NCBI GenBank assembly: GCA_002163005.1
Contig: MAAF01000078.1
Coordinates: forward strand, 10,108 to 53,920
DNA length: 43,813 nt
Source: Colwellia psychrerythraea
GTDB taxonomy: Bacteria; Pseudomonadota; Gammaproteobacteria; Enterobacterales; Alteromonadaceae
Reading direction: 5' to 3'
The notes beneath the pieces are model-generated. The model saw only the letters and a list, made by a program, of their open reading frames with translations, was not told the origin of the DNA and searched no databases. Below are positions 1-10,682 of the stretch, one piece after another; the stretch's first letter is position 1, and every line of letters begins with the position of its first letter. Both the position numbers and the translations under genes were made by a program.

Positions 1-30
1 AGTGAGCAACGGTTTTATCAGCAATTTTCA
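1..30 (-). CDS. FKBP-type peptidyl-prolyl isomerase (SlyD/FklB-like), N-terminal fragment
   Basis: Only the first ten codons lie in the window, reading MKIADKTVAH on the minus strand from an ATG at 30-28. A purine-rich ribosome site (AAGAGA) sits just upstream. That N-terminus resembles the opening of SlyD/FKBP-type prolyl isomerases, which begin MKIA-xx-TV and continue into the FKBP fold. Ten residues cannot separate SlyD from FklB or exclude another protein, so the product is tentative; that a gene starts here is more secure. Confidence 0.45.
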
Positions 31-167
31 TAGTAATCTCTTCTTTAGTGCATTTGTTAATATTTAGGTTAAATATTTAATATTATGCTGAGCATAATAC
101 CTTGCTTTACCGAGTAATCAAGTCTATTTGATACCCTTTGCTCATGACCTAATTTGATGACCAGTCT

Positions 168-1067
168 TTACGACCATAGCAGTAAGATAACCACACTTAA
201 AACAATAAGAAACATGCCTAGATATTCTTTTACGGTAACCGTTTCTTTAAATACACGATAAGTTAATGCCAAGGTAATAAAAAATTCAACCTGCCCCAAT
301 GCTTTTACATAGGCGGCATTTTGATAACTCGCTCCAGTAAACCAACCAATTGAACCTAATACACTGGTAATGCCAACAAATAAGCATAATCGCCAGTGCT
401 TCATCATAAGGGGTAATTGTGATTTATCTTGGATATAAACATAAATGAGCGAAATAACCGATTGCACCGTGATCATAAACACCAAGGTGACCGCAGCACT
501 AACCATTAAATCAGTATTAAGTGCCAAACTTGATTCACGAATAAGCAAGGTGGTAATAGCCAAACCAAGACCGGCAGCTAAACCATAACCCATGCCAATT
601 AAACCTTGTGAATCAGCCAGAATATCTCTTAAGCTAAATCTCACTTTAGACACTAAGAATACACCCACAACACCGACAACAACACTAAACCAACCTAAGC
701 CAGAAAGTGTCACGCCGAAAAGCAGAGCGCCAACAATAGCCACTTGAATCGCTTCAGTTTTGGCCAAACTCGTGGCAACAGCAAAGTTACGATAACGAAA
801 AGCGGCGACTAAACACGCGGTGCCCCATATTTGCATCACACAAGCAATTAAGGCGTATTGTAAAAAATCGTTACTGAGTTCTGGCACTTCGACTTGTCTA
901 AAATCAAGTATCCACCATAGATAAGCCCATGCAAAAGGTAAGGCAAAGAAATAGCGTACCCCCGTGGTGGCCATTGAATTGAGCTTACCCGATAACTGCT
1001 TTTGTCCTGCGGTTCTTACAGCCTGCATTGTGGCGGCTAATAAAGTGAAATAAATCCAAACGTCCAA
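168..1067 (-). CDS. EamA/DMT-family transporter
   Basis: A 299-residue inner-membrane protein with about ten hydrophobic helices and no soluble domain, arranged as two similar five-helix halves as in the drug/metabolite transporter superfamily. The first half starts at once with a helix (residues 3-20) followed by a positively charged loop. The second half starts near residue 155. Proteins of this length and layout export or import small metabolites, and the substrate cannot be read from sequence. It lies 34 bp beyond the sbcC stop on the same strand, so it may be read through from sbcDC, but the functions are unrelated. No terminator was seen after it. Confidence 0.75.
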   Translation of the reverse strand: MDVWIYFTLLAATMQAVRTAGQKQLSGKLNSMATTGVRYFFALPFAWAYLWWILDFRQVEVPELSNDFLQYALIACVMQIWGTACLVAAFRYRNFAVATSLAKTEAIQVAIVGALLFGVTLSGLGWFSVVVGVVGVFLVSKVRFSLRDILADSQGLIGMGYGLAAGLGLAITTLLIRESSLALNTDLMVSAAVTLVFMITVQSVISLIYVYIQDKSQLPLMMKHWRLCLFVGITSVLGSIGWFTGASYQNAAYVKALGQVEFFITLALTYRVFKETVTVKEYLGMFLIVLSVVILLLWS

Positions 1068-1101
1068 AAATGTACCCTTTCCTATTTGTGATCAATAATC
1101 A

Positions 1102-4100
1102 TTAGCTCACGGTCTCAGCATGAAATTCATACTGTTTATCTAAACTGCTGACCCCCAATCCACTGAGCTTTTTAACTTTAATTTGCACGCCAATGCGCTC
1201 TTTTAACGCATCAACATGGCTGATCACACCAATCATTTTGCCACTGGCGTTTAAGTTATCGAGTGCATCTAGTGCTACTTCAAGGGTATTATTATCTAAC
1301 GTGCCAAAACCCTCATCGAGAAATAAGGAGTCGATACTGGTTTTATTGCTGACTAAATCAGACAATGCCAATGCTAACGCCAAACTTATCAAGAAGCTTT
1401 CACCGCCAGACAACGTTTTAATATCGCGAGCCGTATCTCCTTGCCACGTATCAACAACTTCAAGAGCCAAGGTATCGCTTTGTTGGCATTGCAGTTGATA
1501 TCGACCAAAGAGACGTTCTAATTGTGCGTTGGCAAGATGAACTAAATTAGCGAGTGTTAAGCCTTGTGCAAACTTTCTAAATTTAGCGCCATCAGCTGAG
1601 CCAATGAGTGCATTAAGGTGACTAAGATCATCTAAGGAAAGTTGTGCTTGTTTAATTTTTTCGAGCAAAGATTGTTGTTGAGTTTTATTGGCTTTATCGT
1701 GGCTAATTTGTTGACTGAATTGACCTGTTTTTTGCTGACATTTTTTCAATGATTCTGACAAAACCATCAGATTATTTAACACTGATTCATCGACAAAATC
1801 AATGACGCCACTTTCACTTAACTCAGCTTTTTTAACAGCCAATTCAAGTGCTACTTTTTCGCCTTGAGCAATGATCACTTGTGCTTGTTTTTTGTTATCT
1901 AAAAGCTCATTAGAAAATTGAGTTAACTGCTGCTTTTTCTCTGGACTAATTAAGGCTAACAAAAATGTATTTTCGTCGCTGAATTGACTGCTAAAAAATA
2001 ATGTTTCCCAATCATTTTTTACGCGTTCATTTTGTATTAATAAACTATCTAGTTGTAATTTAGCCGTACTCAATTGACCTTTATTTACCTGTTGCGTTGT
2101 TATTTTGTCATTATGCAAAGCATCGGTAATATCAAACGCACTTTCGTGTTCTTCCCTTTGAATATTTATACTTTTCCTTAAGATTACAGAGTCTTGCATA
2201 TTTACATCATCAATTCCAAGTTCATTATAAATAGTTACGCGTAACGATGAATTGGTTAGTAACTCACTTTCTTGCTGACTTAACTGCGCTGTTATTTGGT
2301 TAACATGGCTTTGTTGCTGTTCAACTTGTTGCTTTAACAAACCAAGGTTACTTCCAAGGTTAATTAACTGTTCTTGTGCTGCTTGATGAGTATTTACAAT
2401 ACCTTGATATTCTTGCCCTTGTTTAACAACGGCAGCAAGCCAGTTATCATCAATACAAATTGACTTATAATGCTCATTACCTTTGTCACTGGGCAATGTT
2501 ATTTCGGTGGTAGCTATGTCTGCTATTAATTGTGTATTTAGGGTAAACATTGCCTGTTGTTCTACGGCCAAATCGTTAATGATTTTTGCTTTAACATTAT
2601 GCTGAGAATTACCTTGCTCTTGTAGTAAATTCAATTGGCTTTTATGGGTCGACAACTGTTTATCGACATGAATCGTTTGCTCAGCATTTTGTTGTTGAAC
2701 ATGACTTATTTCTTGCAGTTTTTGTTGCAAAAAAAGTAGTTCATCAAGCTGACTAAATGTACTATTTAATTGATGACTTAATAACGGCTCAACGTCTACA
2801 TTTTGTAATGAAATATTCAGCCCATTTAGATTTATGATAACGAGTTGTTCAACATTCAACGGCTGCCAATTCTGCTCAATACTCTGTTGCTCTTTCACTA
2901 TGCTTTGCAGTCGATTTTGCTGCATAGAGAGTTGTGCGGTAAGTTGTGCTTGCACGTTATTGAGTTTTTTACCCTGTGTTTCTAATGTCGTTAATTCATT
3001 ATTGAGCAGTGATAAGCGATTTTGATGTTCATCACTATCCAATGCTTGATAGTCATTAATTGCCGGATGTTCAACAGAGCCACACAAAGGACAAGCTTCT
3101 TCTGGTTGAAGTCTTGCTCGGTGATCACTTAACGCCATAATAGTTTGTTGCTGAGCAAGTAACATTTCTACATCTTTTTTCTGTTGAGAGTTAGCACTAT
3201 ATCGTTGACGGAGTTGAGTTAGCCCTTGCTCTGTAGTGCTAAGTTGTTGCTTGTCTTCTACCTGCTGCACTAATAATGTTTGATGTTCTTGCGCTAAGAC
3301 ATGAAAACGTTGTGCTAACTGCACCGCTTGTTTTAACGTCAGTTGTTGGTTTTTCCTATCAATAATTGCTTGGTTAAGCACAGCCGCTAAGTCAGTATTG
3401 TTCACTTCAGCAAGCTTTTTAGGCTCAGTTTCTCTATCTATAAAATCTGTAAAAATCGCCTGAGCTGCTTGGTTACTTTGCACAAGTTGCTGTACTTGCT
3501 CAGCCGTTATTTGCTTTTCGCTATTGAGCCTGAGTAACTCGCCTTCACTATTAACTATCAGCTGTTGTTGCGCTTGTTGCTGCGACGCTAAGCCTGATAA
3601 CGTTTGTTCAGCATTGTTTTGCTCAGTTAATAAGCGCTGAACATTAACTTGCTGTTGAGTTAATTGCTGATATTGATTTTGCCACAGGGGTAATTTTTCA
3701 GGCAATTGTTGTAAAGCTTGGTTATTGGCTAAGTACGTTTGTTGTTGCTGAACCGTTGTGAAGGCTTTTTGTTGTTCAGCTTCTGCTGCAAGTAAAGCTT
3801 CGTTATTTACGTTAAGTGCTTGGCGCTGTGTGGTAACGGCATTTTTTGTTTCTTGCACAGCAACTTGTTGATGAGTGATAGCATGTTCAAGGGGGTGAAT
3901 TTTTTCATGCAAAGCTTGCTCAATCACTTTACGCTGTGTTTCAGCAACAAGGTGTTTCGATTTTAGCTGGCTTAGCGCTGTTTCGCTTACCACAACAGCT
4001 TTATCAACTATTGCTAGTTGTTCTGTTTGGCTGTTAACGTCTTTTAAGGTTTGCTGATATTGTTCACGAAAGTGAACCATTTTTTCATAAGGTGCACGAA

Positions 4101-4968
4101 GTGGCTCTGCCATTGTAGATTGGTTAAGTAAATCAAGCTCACTCTTAGCTAATTGCTCTTGCTCTTCGATTGCAGTCAGTTGTTGTTTAGCCGTTTGCTG
4201 TGCTTGCTCATTAGCTTTAAAATTCGAACACCAGGTTTTGACCAGTTGCGCTTGTTGTAACTGCTGGTTTAACTGTTTCTCTTCACTTATGGTTTGCTCT
4301 AATTGCTGCTCAAGTTCACTGACTTGCTCATCGTTGAGCAAGGTAACACCCTGGCTTTTGGCTTGTAATAACTTTAGCTCATCACTGGCACTGCGGTGAT
4401 TATCAAAAACTTGCTTAGATATGTCGCCGTATATTTCAGTACCGGTAAGTTGTTCTAATAATTGTGCACGTTCATTAGCGGGGGCATTTAAAAAAGCGGC
4501 AAACTCCCCCTGAGAAAGCATCATTGATTTGGTGAAACGTGAAAAGTTAAGTCCGGTTAAATCGCTAATATCACTGCGAACCGTTCTAAGTTTGTCAGAT
4601 ACTATGGTGCCATCGAGTTTAGCTAACTCAGCAACCGGCTCTAATAAATTACCATCAAGCTTATTACGGGCTCGTTTTTGGCTCCAAAAGGCTCTATACC
4701 CCTGACCTTTCACCTCAAATTCGACTTCAGCCATGCAATGGCTGGTATGGCGTGTCATTAATTCATTTTGCTTCTTAGAGACACTTAAACGCGGTGTTTC
4801 ATGATAAAGTGCTAAACAAATAGCATCGAGAATAGTGGTTTTACCTGCACCAGTAGGACCCGTAATAGCGAACAAACCATTGTTATCAAAAGGCGCTTCA
4901 CTAAAATCTATTTTCCAACTGCCTTTGAGTGAATTGATGTTCTCAAAGCGTAAACTTAATATTCTCAT
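1102..4968 (-). CDS. sbcC: Exonuclease SbcCD, ATPase subunit SbcC
   Basis: ATPase subunit of the SbcCD (Rad50-Mre11 type) nuclease, which opens hairpins and trims protein-blocked DNA ends. Walker [10 protein letters not shown] is at residues 37-45. The zinc-hook motif CPLC is near residue 625, in the middle of a very Gln-rich double coiled coil (about 190-1100). The ABC signature LSGGESF is near 1185 and Walker [12 protein letters not shown] near 1213. At 1288 residues it is longer than the E. coli protein (about 1050); the extra length is coiled coil. The start codon overlaps the sbcD stop by 4 bp (ATGA), so the two subunits are translationally coupled. Confidence 0.96.
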   Translation of the reverse strand: MRILSLRFENINSLKGSWKIDFSEAPFDNNGLFAITGPTGAGKTTILDAICLALYHETPRLSVSKKQNELMTRHTSHCMAEVEFEVKGQGYRAFWSQKRARNKLDGNLLEPVAELAKLDGTIVSDKLRTVRSDISDLTGLNFSRFTKSMMLSQGEFAAFLNAPANERAQLLEQLTGTEIYGDISKQVFDNHRSASDELKLLQAKSQGVTLLNDEQVSELEQQLEQTISEEKQLNQQLQQAQLVKTWCSNFKANEQAQQTAKQQLTAIEEQEQLAKSELDLLNQSTMAEPLRAPYEKMVHFREQYQQTLKDVNSQTEQLAIVDKAVVVSETALSQLKSKHLVAETQRKVIEQALHEKIHPLEHAITHQQVAVQETKNAVTTQRQALNVNNEALLAAEAEQQKAFTTVQQQQTYLANNQALQQLPEKLPLWQNQYQQLTQQQVNVQRLLTEQNNAEQTLSGLASQQQAQQQLIVNSEGELLRLNSEKQITAEQVQQLVQSNQAAQAIFTDFIDRETEPKKLAEVNNTDLAAVLNQAIIDRKNQQLTLKQAVQLAQRFHVLAQEHQTLLVQQVEDKQQLSTTEQGLTQLRQRYSANSQQKKDVEMLLAQQQTIMALSDHRARLQPEEACPLCGSVEHPAINDYQALDSDEHQNRLSLLNNELTTLETQGKKLNNVQAQLTAQLSMQQNRLQSIVKEQQSIEQNWQPLNVEQLVIINLNGLNISLQNVDVEPLLSHQLNSTFSQLDELLFLQQKLQEISHVQQQNAEQTIHVDKQLSTHKSQLNLLQEQGNSQHNVKAKIINDLAVEQQAMFTLNTQLIADIATTEITLPSDKGNEHYKSICIDDNWLAAVVKQGQEYQGIVNTHQAAQEQLINLGSNLGLLKQQVEQQQSHVNQITAQLSQQESELLTNSSLRVTIYNELGIDDVNMQDSVILRKSINIQREEHESAFDITDALHNDKITTQQVNKGQLSTAKLQLDSLLIQNERVKNDWETLFFSSQFSDENTFLLALISPEKKQQLTQFSNELLDNKKQAQVIIAQGEKVALELAVKKAELSESGVIDFVDESVLNNLMVLSESLKKCQQKTGQFSQQISHDKANKTQQQSLLEKIKQAQLSLDDLSHLNALIGSADGAKFRKFAQGLTLANLVHLANAQLERLFGRYQLQCQQSDTLALEVVDTWQGDTARDIKTLSGGESFLISLALALALSDLVSNKTSIDSLFLDEGFGTLDNNTLEVALDALDNLNASGKMIGVISHVDALKERIGVQIKVKKLSGLGVSSLDKQYEFHAETVS

Positions 4969-6464
4969 AAATTTTGTTGCCCAACTTCTTCAAACTTGTC
5001 ACTGCTAGTGCCACCGGTACTTTCACTATCACAAGAGCCATCTTGCTCTGTCAATTCAGATTTAGCTACTGACGTAGTTGATGACTTAGATTCTTTGCTA
5101 TTTTTACTATCAACTTTTTTATCAACCACTGAATCAGTTTGTTTTTTCTCTGATGCTAGCTCAACGGAAAGCTCAGTAAACAATTGCTTTAAACGTACTT
5201 TACGCGCCACTTCTTCATCCGTTTGCCAATCTAGTTGTGATAATCGCGAATCAAAGACTTCGGCTAGAGATAACTCACTCAAGGTGCTGTTATCCTGTTG
5301 TGAAAGTTGAGCTTGTCGGCGTTGACGTGCCTTTTTACAACGACGAACCAACAATACTTCAAAAGGCATGTCACCGACCAATTCACTGACCCGTTGCGAT
5401 AAATCGCTTAAGTGGTCGCCATTATCAATTTCAATATCAAGCCAAGCCTTAACACTCACAGGAATATTTTCCGCTGCTTGGCGTTTTTCAAATGCTAGCA
5501 GTGTTTGTTGAAGCGAAGTTTCAAGCTCATCTACCGATGTTTTCACCATGTATAGCGGTTGAAAACACGGCACAATAAACGCGTCAACTTGATTAAGTTT
5601 GCCTGAAGTAAACTCAACCATCAGCACACGTTTATCTTGCTTAGCTTCATCAAAACTTAAGGCAATAGGCGAGCCGCAATAGCGAATATGCTCTGATTTC
5701 GCCACCTGTTGTGCTCTATGAATATGGCCAAGAGCAATATAGTCCGCAGGGGGAAAGGCACTGGCCGGAAAGGCTTCTAACGAACCAATATAAATATCTC
5801 TAACGGAATCACTTTTACTGTCATTTATTGAAACGCCAAGCGCCGTTAAGTGACCGGTTGCTATAATGGGTACGGCAATGCCCTCGGCTTTTTCAAACGC
5901 GTCAGCTTGCTTTCGTGCCTGTTGATATAAATACTGATAATGGTCACTAATTGCTTGTTGTAAGCTCTGCTGCTTATCACTAGCCGACTGCCCTGCTCGA
6001 CTTCTAATAACATCACGCGGACGGACAAAAGGAATAGCGCAAATAATGGCTGTGATTTTCCCGTCAGCATCATGTAATGGAAAAACTTGTTGTGAAAGTG
6101 CCTTCTCTTCGAGCGCATCTTCACTGAGTGACGCGGGTATTACCTGCGTAATAACACGAGTAGACAAACTCGCTAATACCGCTTGTGATTCAGACAACAT
6201 TGCCACAGAGTCATGATTACCAGCCAAAATAATAAGTTGGCAATTGCTCCCTTGTAATCTCGCGATAAAATCAAAATACATTTCGCGGGCATAACTTGGC
6301 GGTGTTGAGGTATCAAAAATATCCCCCGCCACAATAATCGCATCAATGTTATGTAGGCTAACTTGTGCTAATAACCAGCTAAGAAATTGTTGATGTTCAT
6401 TGGCGCGGCTTTTGCCGTAAAAATATTGGCCAAGATGCCAATCTGAGGTATGAATAATGCGCAT
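4965..6464 (-). CDS. sbcD: Exonuclease SbcCD, nuclease subunit SbcD
   Basis: Mn-dependent nuclease subunit, Mre11-like. The metallophosphoesterase motifs appear in order from the N-terminus: SDWHLG (7-12), GDIFD (about 47), GNHDS (about 82), then GHLTALG and GHIHRAQ near 205 and 245. These supply the metal ligands. The usual SbcD is about 400 residues. This one has 499, and the excess is a low-complexity Ser/Lys/Glu/Asp tail from about residue 425 that looks disordered. First gene of the sbcDC pair; sbcC overlaps its stop. An 8-bp inverted repeat lies about 40 bp upstream of the start. Confidence 0.95.
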   Translation of the reverse strand: MRIIHTSDWHLGQYFYGKSRANEHQQFLSWLLAQVSLHNIDAIIVAGDIFDTSTPPSYAREMYFDFIARLQGSNCQLIILAGNHDSVAMLSESQAVLASLSTRVITQVIPASLSEDALEEKALSQQVFPLHDADGKITAIICAIPFVRPRDVIRSRAGQSASDKQQSLQQAISDHYQYLYQQARKQADAFEKAEGIAVPIIATGHLTALGVSINDSKSDSVRDIYIGSLEAFPASAFPPADYIALGHIHRAQQVAKSEHIRYCGSPIALSFDEAKQDKRVLMVEFTSGKLNQVDAFIVPCFQPLYMVKTSVDELETSLQQTLLAFEKRQAAENIPVSVKAWLDIEIDNGDHLSDLSQRVSELVGDMPFEVLLVRRCKKARQRRQAQLSQQDNSTLSELSLAEVFDSRLSQLDWQTDEEVARKVRLKQLFTELSVELASEKKQTDSVVDKKVDSKNSKESKSSTTSVAKSELTEQDGSCDSESTGGTSSDKFEEVGQQNL

Positions 6465-6501
6465 AAAAACGGTAAGAGACTGTGCAATGGAGAATTGTTC
6501 A

Positions 6502-6527
6502 TTAGTTTACCTGAACAGATAAACTAA
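6502..6527. repeat. 8-bp perfect inverted repeat upstream of sbcD
   Basis: TTAGTTTA (6502-6509) and TAAACTAA (6520-6527) are exact inverted copies around 10 bp. The position, 38-63 bp upstream of the sbcD ATG and beyond the stop of the LysR gene, fits an operator or a weak hairpin. No T-run follows on the minus strand, so an intrinsic terminator is unlikely. It does not match the LexA consensus. Confidence 0.4.
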
Positions 6528-6568
6528 GTGTAGTAACTGATATTTTATCTCGCTTCTTAGAGGAGAAT

Positions 6569-7441
6569 TTATTTACCATATTCGTTAACGAATTCGAGAA
6601 ATGCTCTATCGGCTAGCGACAAATAACCATTTTTCCGCCAAGCCATGGCAATATTCAGATAGACAGGCTCTTCAAACGGAATAGCAACAACGCCTTTTTC
6701 ATGGTCTGTCACCAGCTCCAGTAATGCTGATATTGAAAAATCATGTCGCACTATATTTAACATCATCGGCAACAGGTTTGTTTCGAAGGATATCTTCGGG
6801 GTGAAATTATATTTTTGACAGATGTCATCAATAAATTCCCGATGGAAATATCCCGCCTTAAACATCACAAGTTCTTCTTTAAAGAAGTCGACAAATTTCA
6901 TGCAGGGTTGTGCCGCTAAATGATGTTCTTCGCTAACCACTGCCACCATTTGAGAGGTGATTAAGTGCTCAGTTTCAAGACGTTCTGGCACATCTTCGTT
7001 ATGTATAACACCTAAATCTAATTCACCATCTAGCAACATTTGGCGAATAGATTGTGTGCCTGCTTCAATAATAGTGAGCTTAAGATTAGGATATTTACTT
7101 TTAAATCCCATTAATATTTCAGGAAAAAAGTAAGAGCCCAACATACTAGGAACCCCTAGTTTTACTTCGCCTTTTTCAAGCCCTTTTAACTCAGCCATTG
7201 CAATATTAGCGTCGTTAATTTGCTGCAAAACAAGTCGAGCATGTCCAAGCAAAACTTCACCTTCATGGGTAAGGGTAACTTTTCGTTCATTTCGATGAAA
7301 TAAAGGCAGATCTAATTGCTGTTCTAGTTTTTTTATAGCAACACTTAATGCCGGCTGGGCAATGTGTAATTGCTCAGCCGCACGAGTGAAATTCTCTGTT
7401 TCAACTAGTTTAACAAAGTAAGTCAATAAACGTGTATTCAT
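6569..7441 (-). CDS. LysR-family transcriptional regulator
   Basis: A 290-residue LysR protein. The winged helix-turn-helix lies at residues 1-60 (NFTRAAEQLHIAQPALS is the recognition region) and is followed by the linker helix and a periplasmic-binding-like effector domain (about 90-290). It is divergent from an MFS exporter with a 113-bp shared upstream region, the usual layout for a LysR gene controlling its neighbour. The E. coli pair ynfL-ynfM has the same arrangement and families, so a YnfL-like role is a reasonable guess. The effector is unknown. Confidence 0.9.
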   Translation of the reverse strand: MNTRLLTYFVKLVETENFTRAAEQLHIAQPALSVAIKKLEQQLDLPLFHRNERKVTLTHEGEVLLGHARLVLQQINDANIAMAELKGLEKGEVKLGVPSMLGSYFFPEILMGFKSKYPNLKLTIIEAGTQSIRQMLLDGELDLGVIHNEDVPERLETEHLITSQMVAVVSEEHHLAAQPCMKFVDFFKEELVMFKAGYFHREFIDDICQKYNFTPKISFETNLLPMMLNIVRHDFSISALLELVTDHEKGVVAIPFEEPVYLNIAMAWRKNGYLSLADRAFLEFVNEYGK

Positions 7442-7454
7442 AGCTATAACCTTA

Positions 7455-7473
7455 AACTATAGAGTTGATAGTT
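7455..7473. promoter_or_regulatory. Candidate LysR-type operator
   Basis: AACTAT (7455-7460), seven bases, then ATAGTT (7468-7473) form a perfect inverted repeat containing the T-N11-A core typical of LysR-type binding sites. It sits 14-32 bp upstream of the LysR start, between the divergent genes, where an autoregulatory and activator site is expected. A second repeat (ATTGAT 7490-7495, ATCAAT 7515-7520) lies nearer the exporter. Not proven. Confidence 0.45.
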
Positions 7474-7554
7474 ATTATATATTTTAATTATTGATGTAAT
7501 ATTGCTACTATTTTATCAATTCGTCAAATAGTACTCGTCATTAAGTATTCTCCC

Positions 7555-8784
7555 ATGATTGAAATAAAAACAGCTGCTTACCGCCGTGCAAGCTTTGCCT
7601 TAGCCTTAGGATCTTTCCTCGTATTTTGTAACTTGTACATGTTCCAACCTATGTTGCCCTTGATGGCTGAAAAATTTAACGCCAGTGCCATTGAAATTAA
7701 CTGGTTACTGGCGGCAAGTACCCTAACCTTAGCGCTAACGCTTGTGCCATGGGCTATTGGTTCAGAAATGATTGGCCGTCGTAAGGTGATGATGCTGAGT
7801 CTTTTCCTATTGCCGTTTGCTGGTATGGCAATGTTACTGACAGATTCACTGCTGATGTTAACGTTAGCCCGCGGGCTAATGGGTATATCTCTGGCAGGAT
7901 TTGCCGCCGTTGCTGTAGCCTACATGGCTGAGGAATTCACCCCGAAAGCCTTGATGCTTGCCATAGGAGGTTATATTAGTGCGAATTCATTAGGGGGGAT
8001 TACTGGGCGTTTATACGGCGGTTTTGTCACTGAGTATTGGGGCTGGGAAGTGGCGGTTATTGGTATGGCTATTGCCAGTTTATTCGGCGCGTTATTAGTT
8101 AACCAACTGTTACCTGAACAACAATATTTCACTCCGAAAAAAGGACAATTCCGTAACCATAACCGAAATGTTATTAGTCACTTAAAGCAGCGTAAATTAT
8201 GGTTAGCGATGATGATTGGTGGACTGAATTTTGCTTTGTTCGTTAATCTTTATACGGTAATGGGATTTCGTCTTGTTGCGCCGCCCTATTCACTGTCTAT
8301 CAGCTTAACCTCGATGATTTTTTTGTGTTATCTCACCGGTACCATTACGGCAAAGTTGAGTGGTAGGTGGAGCCAAGTTTACAGCCCAATCTATGGCATG
8401 GTATTAGGGACAACGGTAAGTGTGATAGGCATGTGGATCGCCAGTTATGATTCTCTGTATACCATGATTATTGGCCTATTATTGATTAGTTCTGGCGCTT
8501 TTTTCACCCACTCACTTGCCTATGCCTGGGTAAGTCAAAAAGCGGATACAGCGAAAGCTACAGCAACGGCGTTATACCTAGTGCATTATTACGTTGGCGG
8601 TAGTCTAGGTGGTTTTTACTTAATTGCCTGTTGGCAATATGGCGCCTGGCATGGAGTACTTGTTGGTGGCATGGTACTTTATAGTTTAATTTATCTGCTG
8701 TGTTGGCTTTTACACCGCTGTACAGTGTCTCAACGCAAAGAAGATGAAATAGCAGCGTTAAAAGAAACACACCCTGTCGTTTAA
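7555..8784 (+). CDS. MFS transporter (YnfM-like exporter)
   Basis: A 409-residue major facilitator protein with 12 predicted membrane helices. The loop between helices 2 and 3 carries the MFS signature region (AIGSEMIGRRKVMM, about residues 67-80), and a charged central loop (about 190-215) separates two six-helix halves. Size and divergent LysR neighbour match the YnfM/arabinose-efflux-permease-like exporters. The substrate is not predictable. ATG is the only sensible start, in the region that carries the candidate LysR operator. Confidence 0.85.
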   Translation: MIEIKTAAYRRASFALALGSFLVFCNLYMFQPMLPLMAEKFNASAIEINWLLAASTLTLALTLVPWAIGSEMIGRRKVMMLSLFLLPFAGMAMLLTDSLLMLTLARGLMGISLAGFAAVAVAYMAEEFTPKALMLAIGGYISANSLGGITGRLYGGFVTEYWGWEVAVIGMAIASLFGALLVNQLLPEQQYFTPKKGQFRNHNRNVISHLKQRKLWLAMMIGGLNFALFVNLYTVMGFRLVAPPYSLSISLTSMIFLCYLTGTITAKLSGRWSQVYSPIYGMVLGTTVSVIGMWIASYDSLYTMIIGLLLISSGAFFTHSLAYAWVSQKADTAKATATALYLVHYYVGGSLGGFYLIACWQYGAWHGVLVGGMVLYSLIYLLCWLLHRCTVSQRKEDEIAALKETHPVV

Positions 8785-8827
8785 TGATTATTATCCTTTT
8801 TTCTACACTTTAGGGCACTGCAATAGA

Positions 8828-9394
8828 TTATCGGATTTCTAAATCAGGTAACCAACGTTGCACACGCTCTATTTCATCTCGTAAGTCTTCAGAGTAAAAA
8901 GGTGTATCTAAATCTTCAGGTGGTGCTGCGAGCAAGTTAAGATCTATTGCTTGTGCTTCACCTAAAATAACATCTTCTTTAATCATCAAAGCATAATAAA
9001 CGCCATTCCAGAAGTTAGCACCAAACTCATTTTTTTTCTTAAACATAAAGAGCAAGTCATGCTCTAACCAGCGTAAATCACTAATTGTTAAGGTATGCGG
9101 TTGTTTGTAGGGATATCTGATATGACACCAAAGCTCAGGCCCTTCGAGACATTTCATCTCTTTCATAGACAAAAAATAATCTTTAAAACGAGTATGATCA
9201 ATATGTAATTGATACTGAATATTGTTAGCCGTAGGTATAAATTCAATACTGCCAATGGCTATACGCTGACCTTCTTTAGTGAGTAAGTTTATTGTTTTTG
9301 TACCGCTTAATACCGAAGCACTATAACTGACGGATGAAACTAAAGTAGCGAGTATCAATGCACTGGTGAGAAAAAACTTCATGACTGTAGACAT
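8828..9394 (-). CDS. Secreted hypothetical protein
   Basis: A 188-residue protein whose N-terminus (residues 5-26, hydrophobic and ending SYSAS) looks like a Sec signal peptide, so it is probably periplasmic. The mature part is mixed alpha/beta with two Cys residues that could pair, in ...MKCLEGPELWC.... No family recognised. A GGAG ribosome site about 9 bp upstream supports the ATG at 9394. It converges on the MFS gene with 43 bp between and stands alone. Confidence 0.65.
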   Translation of the reverse strand: MSTVMKFFLTSALILATLVSSVSYSASVLSGTKTINLLTKEGQRIAIGSIEFIPTANNIQYQLHIDHTRFKDYFLSMKEMKCLEGPELWCHIRYPYKQPHTLTISDLRWLEHDLLFMFKKKNEFGANFWNGVYYALMIKEDVILGEAQAIDLNLLAAPPEDLDTPFYSEDLRDEIERVQRWLPDLEIR

Positions 9395-9593
9395 CTTAAT
9401 ACTCCAATTATAGGCTGGCTTGATACTATATCAGCTTACCTTCTGATGAGTTTAAGTCCATGCCACTTAAGTAGGATTTTTTTGATGGCAACACTTTTTT
9501 GATGACAATAAATAGTACTATCGCGTTGAGCATTACCAGTACTAATGTCTCGTTATGCTTTTTATCACATCGCTTTGCTTTTACTTATGTTAC

Positions 9594-9914
9594 TTAGAAA
9601 AACACCTTCAACAAGGCAAAAACACTCATACCGAATATGACAACGGCCAGGGTATTTTTTATCAATAGACTAAATATCACTGTCGCTACACCTGCGATTA
9701 AAAAGGGACTGGTAATAAAATCAATACCGCTCTCCTGATGCCCTAAAAATACAATAGGTACCCACATCGCTGTCATAACAGAGGGTGCGGTATAGCTGAG
9801 TAATCGGGTTACTTTTGGTCCAAGCTTAAAAGAGACCGTTTTTGAAAAAAAGAAATATCGACATGAAAAGGTGATGCCTGCCATGCCGGCTAAAGCTAAC
9901 CAAAAATCATTCAT
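9594..9914 (-). CDS. azlD: Branched-chain amino acid exporter, small subunit AzlD
   Basis: A 106-residue, four-helix membrane protein of the AzlD/YgaH family, the small partner of AzlC. Together they export branched-chain amino acids (YgaZH exports L-valine in E. coli). The start at 9914 has an AAGGAG site 8 bp upstream and overlaps the azlC stop by 8 bp, so the two are coupled. Helices fall at about 3-20, 38-58, 66-84 and 87-105. Confidence 0.88.
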   Translation of the reverse strand: MNDFWLALAGMAGITFSCRYFFFSKTVSFKLGPKVTRLLSYTAPSVMTAMWVPIVFLGHQESGIDFITSPFLIAGVATVIFSLLIKNTLAVVIFGMSVFALLKVFF

Positions 9915-10635
9915 TAATACTCTCCTTGTCTTTCGTTAAATAACCACAAATCATGCCTATAAAGGTTGCCGCGATCAGCGCATATTCTTTCATAAAGATT
10001 GAAAGAATAATGGCACTTAAACCACTTGTGACCACTGATACCAAGGTAGATCTATTTTTAATGAGCGGAATGACTATCGCGATGAATGTTGCCGCAATAG
10101 CAAACTCAAGCCCTAAATGTTCTAGGTTTGGGATATGTTGCCCGGCAACGATTCCAGCAAAGGTTGAAATGTTCCAAATGACATAAAAGGTAATACCAGA
10201 ACTAAGAGCATAAACAGGACTAAATCTTTTATTTTTCACTATATGAGCACAGGTTACCGCAAACATTTCATCGGTGAGAAAAAAGGCAATACTGCAACGA
10301 AGTCCGAAAGAGCTTTTTCTCACGTGCTCTCGAAAAACAGCTGAATAAAGTAAGTGTCGAGAACTAATAACAAAGGTTGATGAAAACATTGAAGATAACG
10401 AGCCTACAGCGCCCATAATAGTGAGTGCTGCTAATTGTGCCGCCCCTGCAAAGATTAACAATGACATTAATTGAGCTTGTAACGGTGTAAGACCTACATT
10501 AATAGCTAAAGAGCCACAAAGTACTCCCCATGGCACGACAGCGAGTGAAAGCGGGAATATTGCAACAATTGCTTGCTTCATTGTTTGAAAATCGCTTGAG
10601 ACAGACTCCCCCGCGATAGCGGTTTTACTTGGCAT
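9907..10635 (-). CDS. azlC: Branched-chain amino acid exporter, large subunit AzlC
   Basis: A 242-residue membrane protein of the AzlC/YgaZ family. The family traits are visible: PWGVLCGSLAINVGLTPLQAQ near residues 35-55 and the SSRHLLYSAVFREHV segment near 92-106. An AAGGAG site precedes the ATG. It lies 47 bp after an AraC-type regulator on the same strand, which probably controls it. Confidence 0.9.
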   Translation of the reverse strand: MPSKTAIAGESVSSDFQTMKQAIVAIFPLSLAVVPWGVLCGSLAINVGLTPLQAQLMSLLIFAGAAQLAALTIMGAVGSLSSMFSSTFVISSRHLLYSAVFREHVRKSSFGLRCSIAFFLTDEMFAVTCAHIVKNKRFSPVYALSSGITFYVIWNISTFAGIVAGQHIPNLEHLGLEFAIAATFIAIVIPLIKNRSTLVSVVTSGLSAIILSIFMKEYALIAATFIGMICGYLTKDKESINE

Positions 10636-10682
10636 TAAAACACTCCTTCTAGATTTTGAAAGAGTTTACAGGGGAATCGTTT

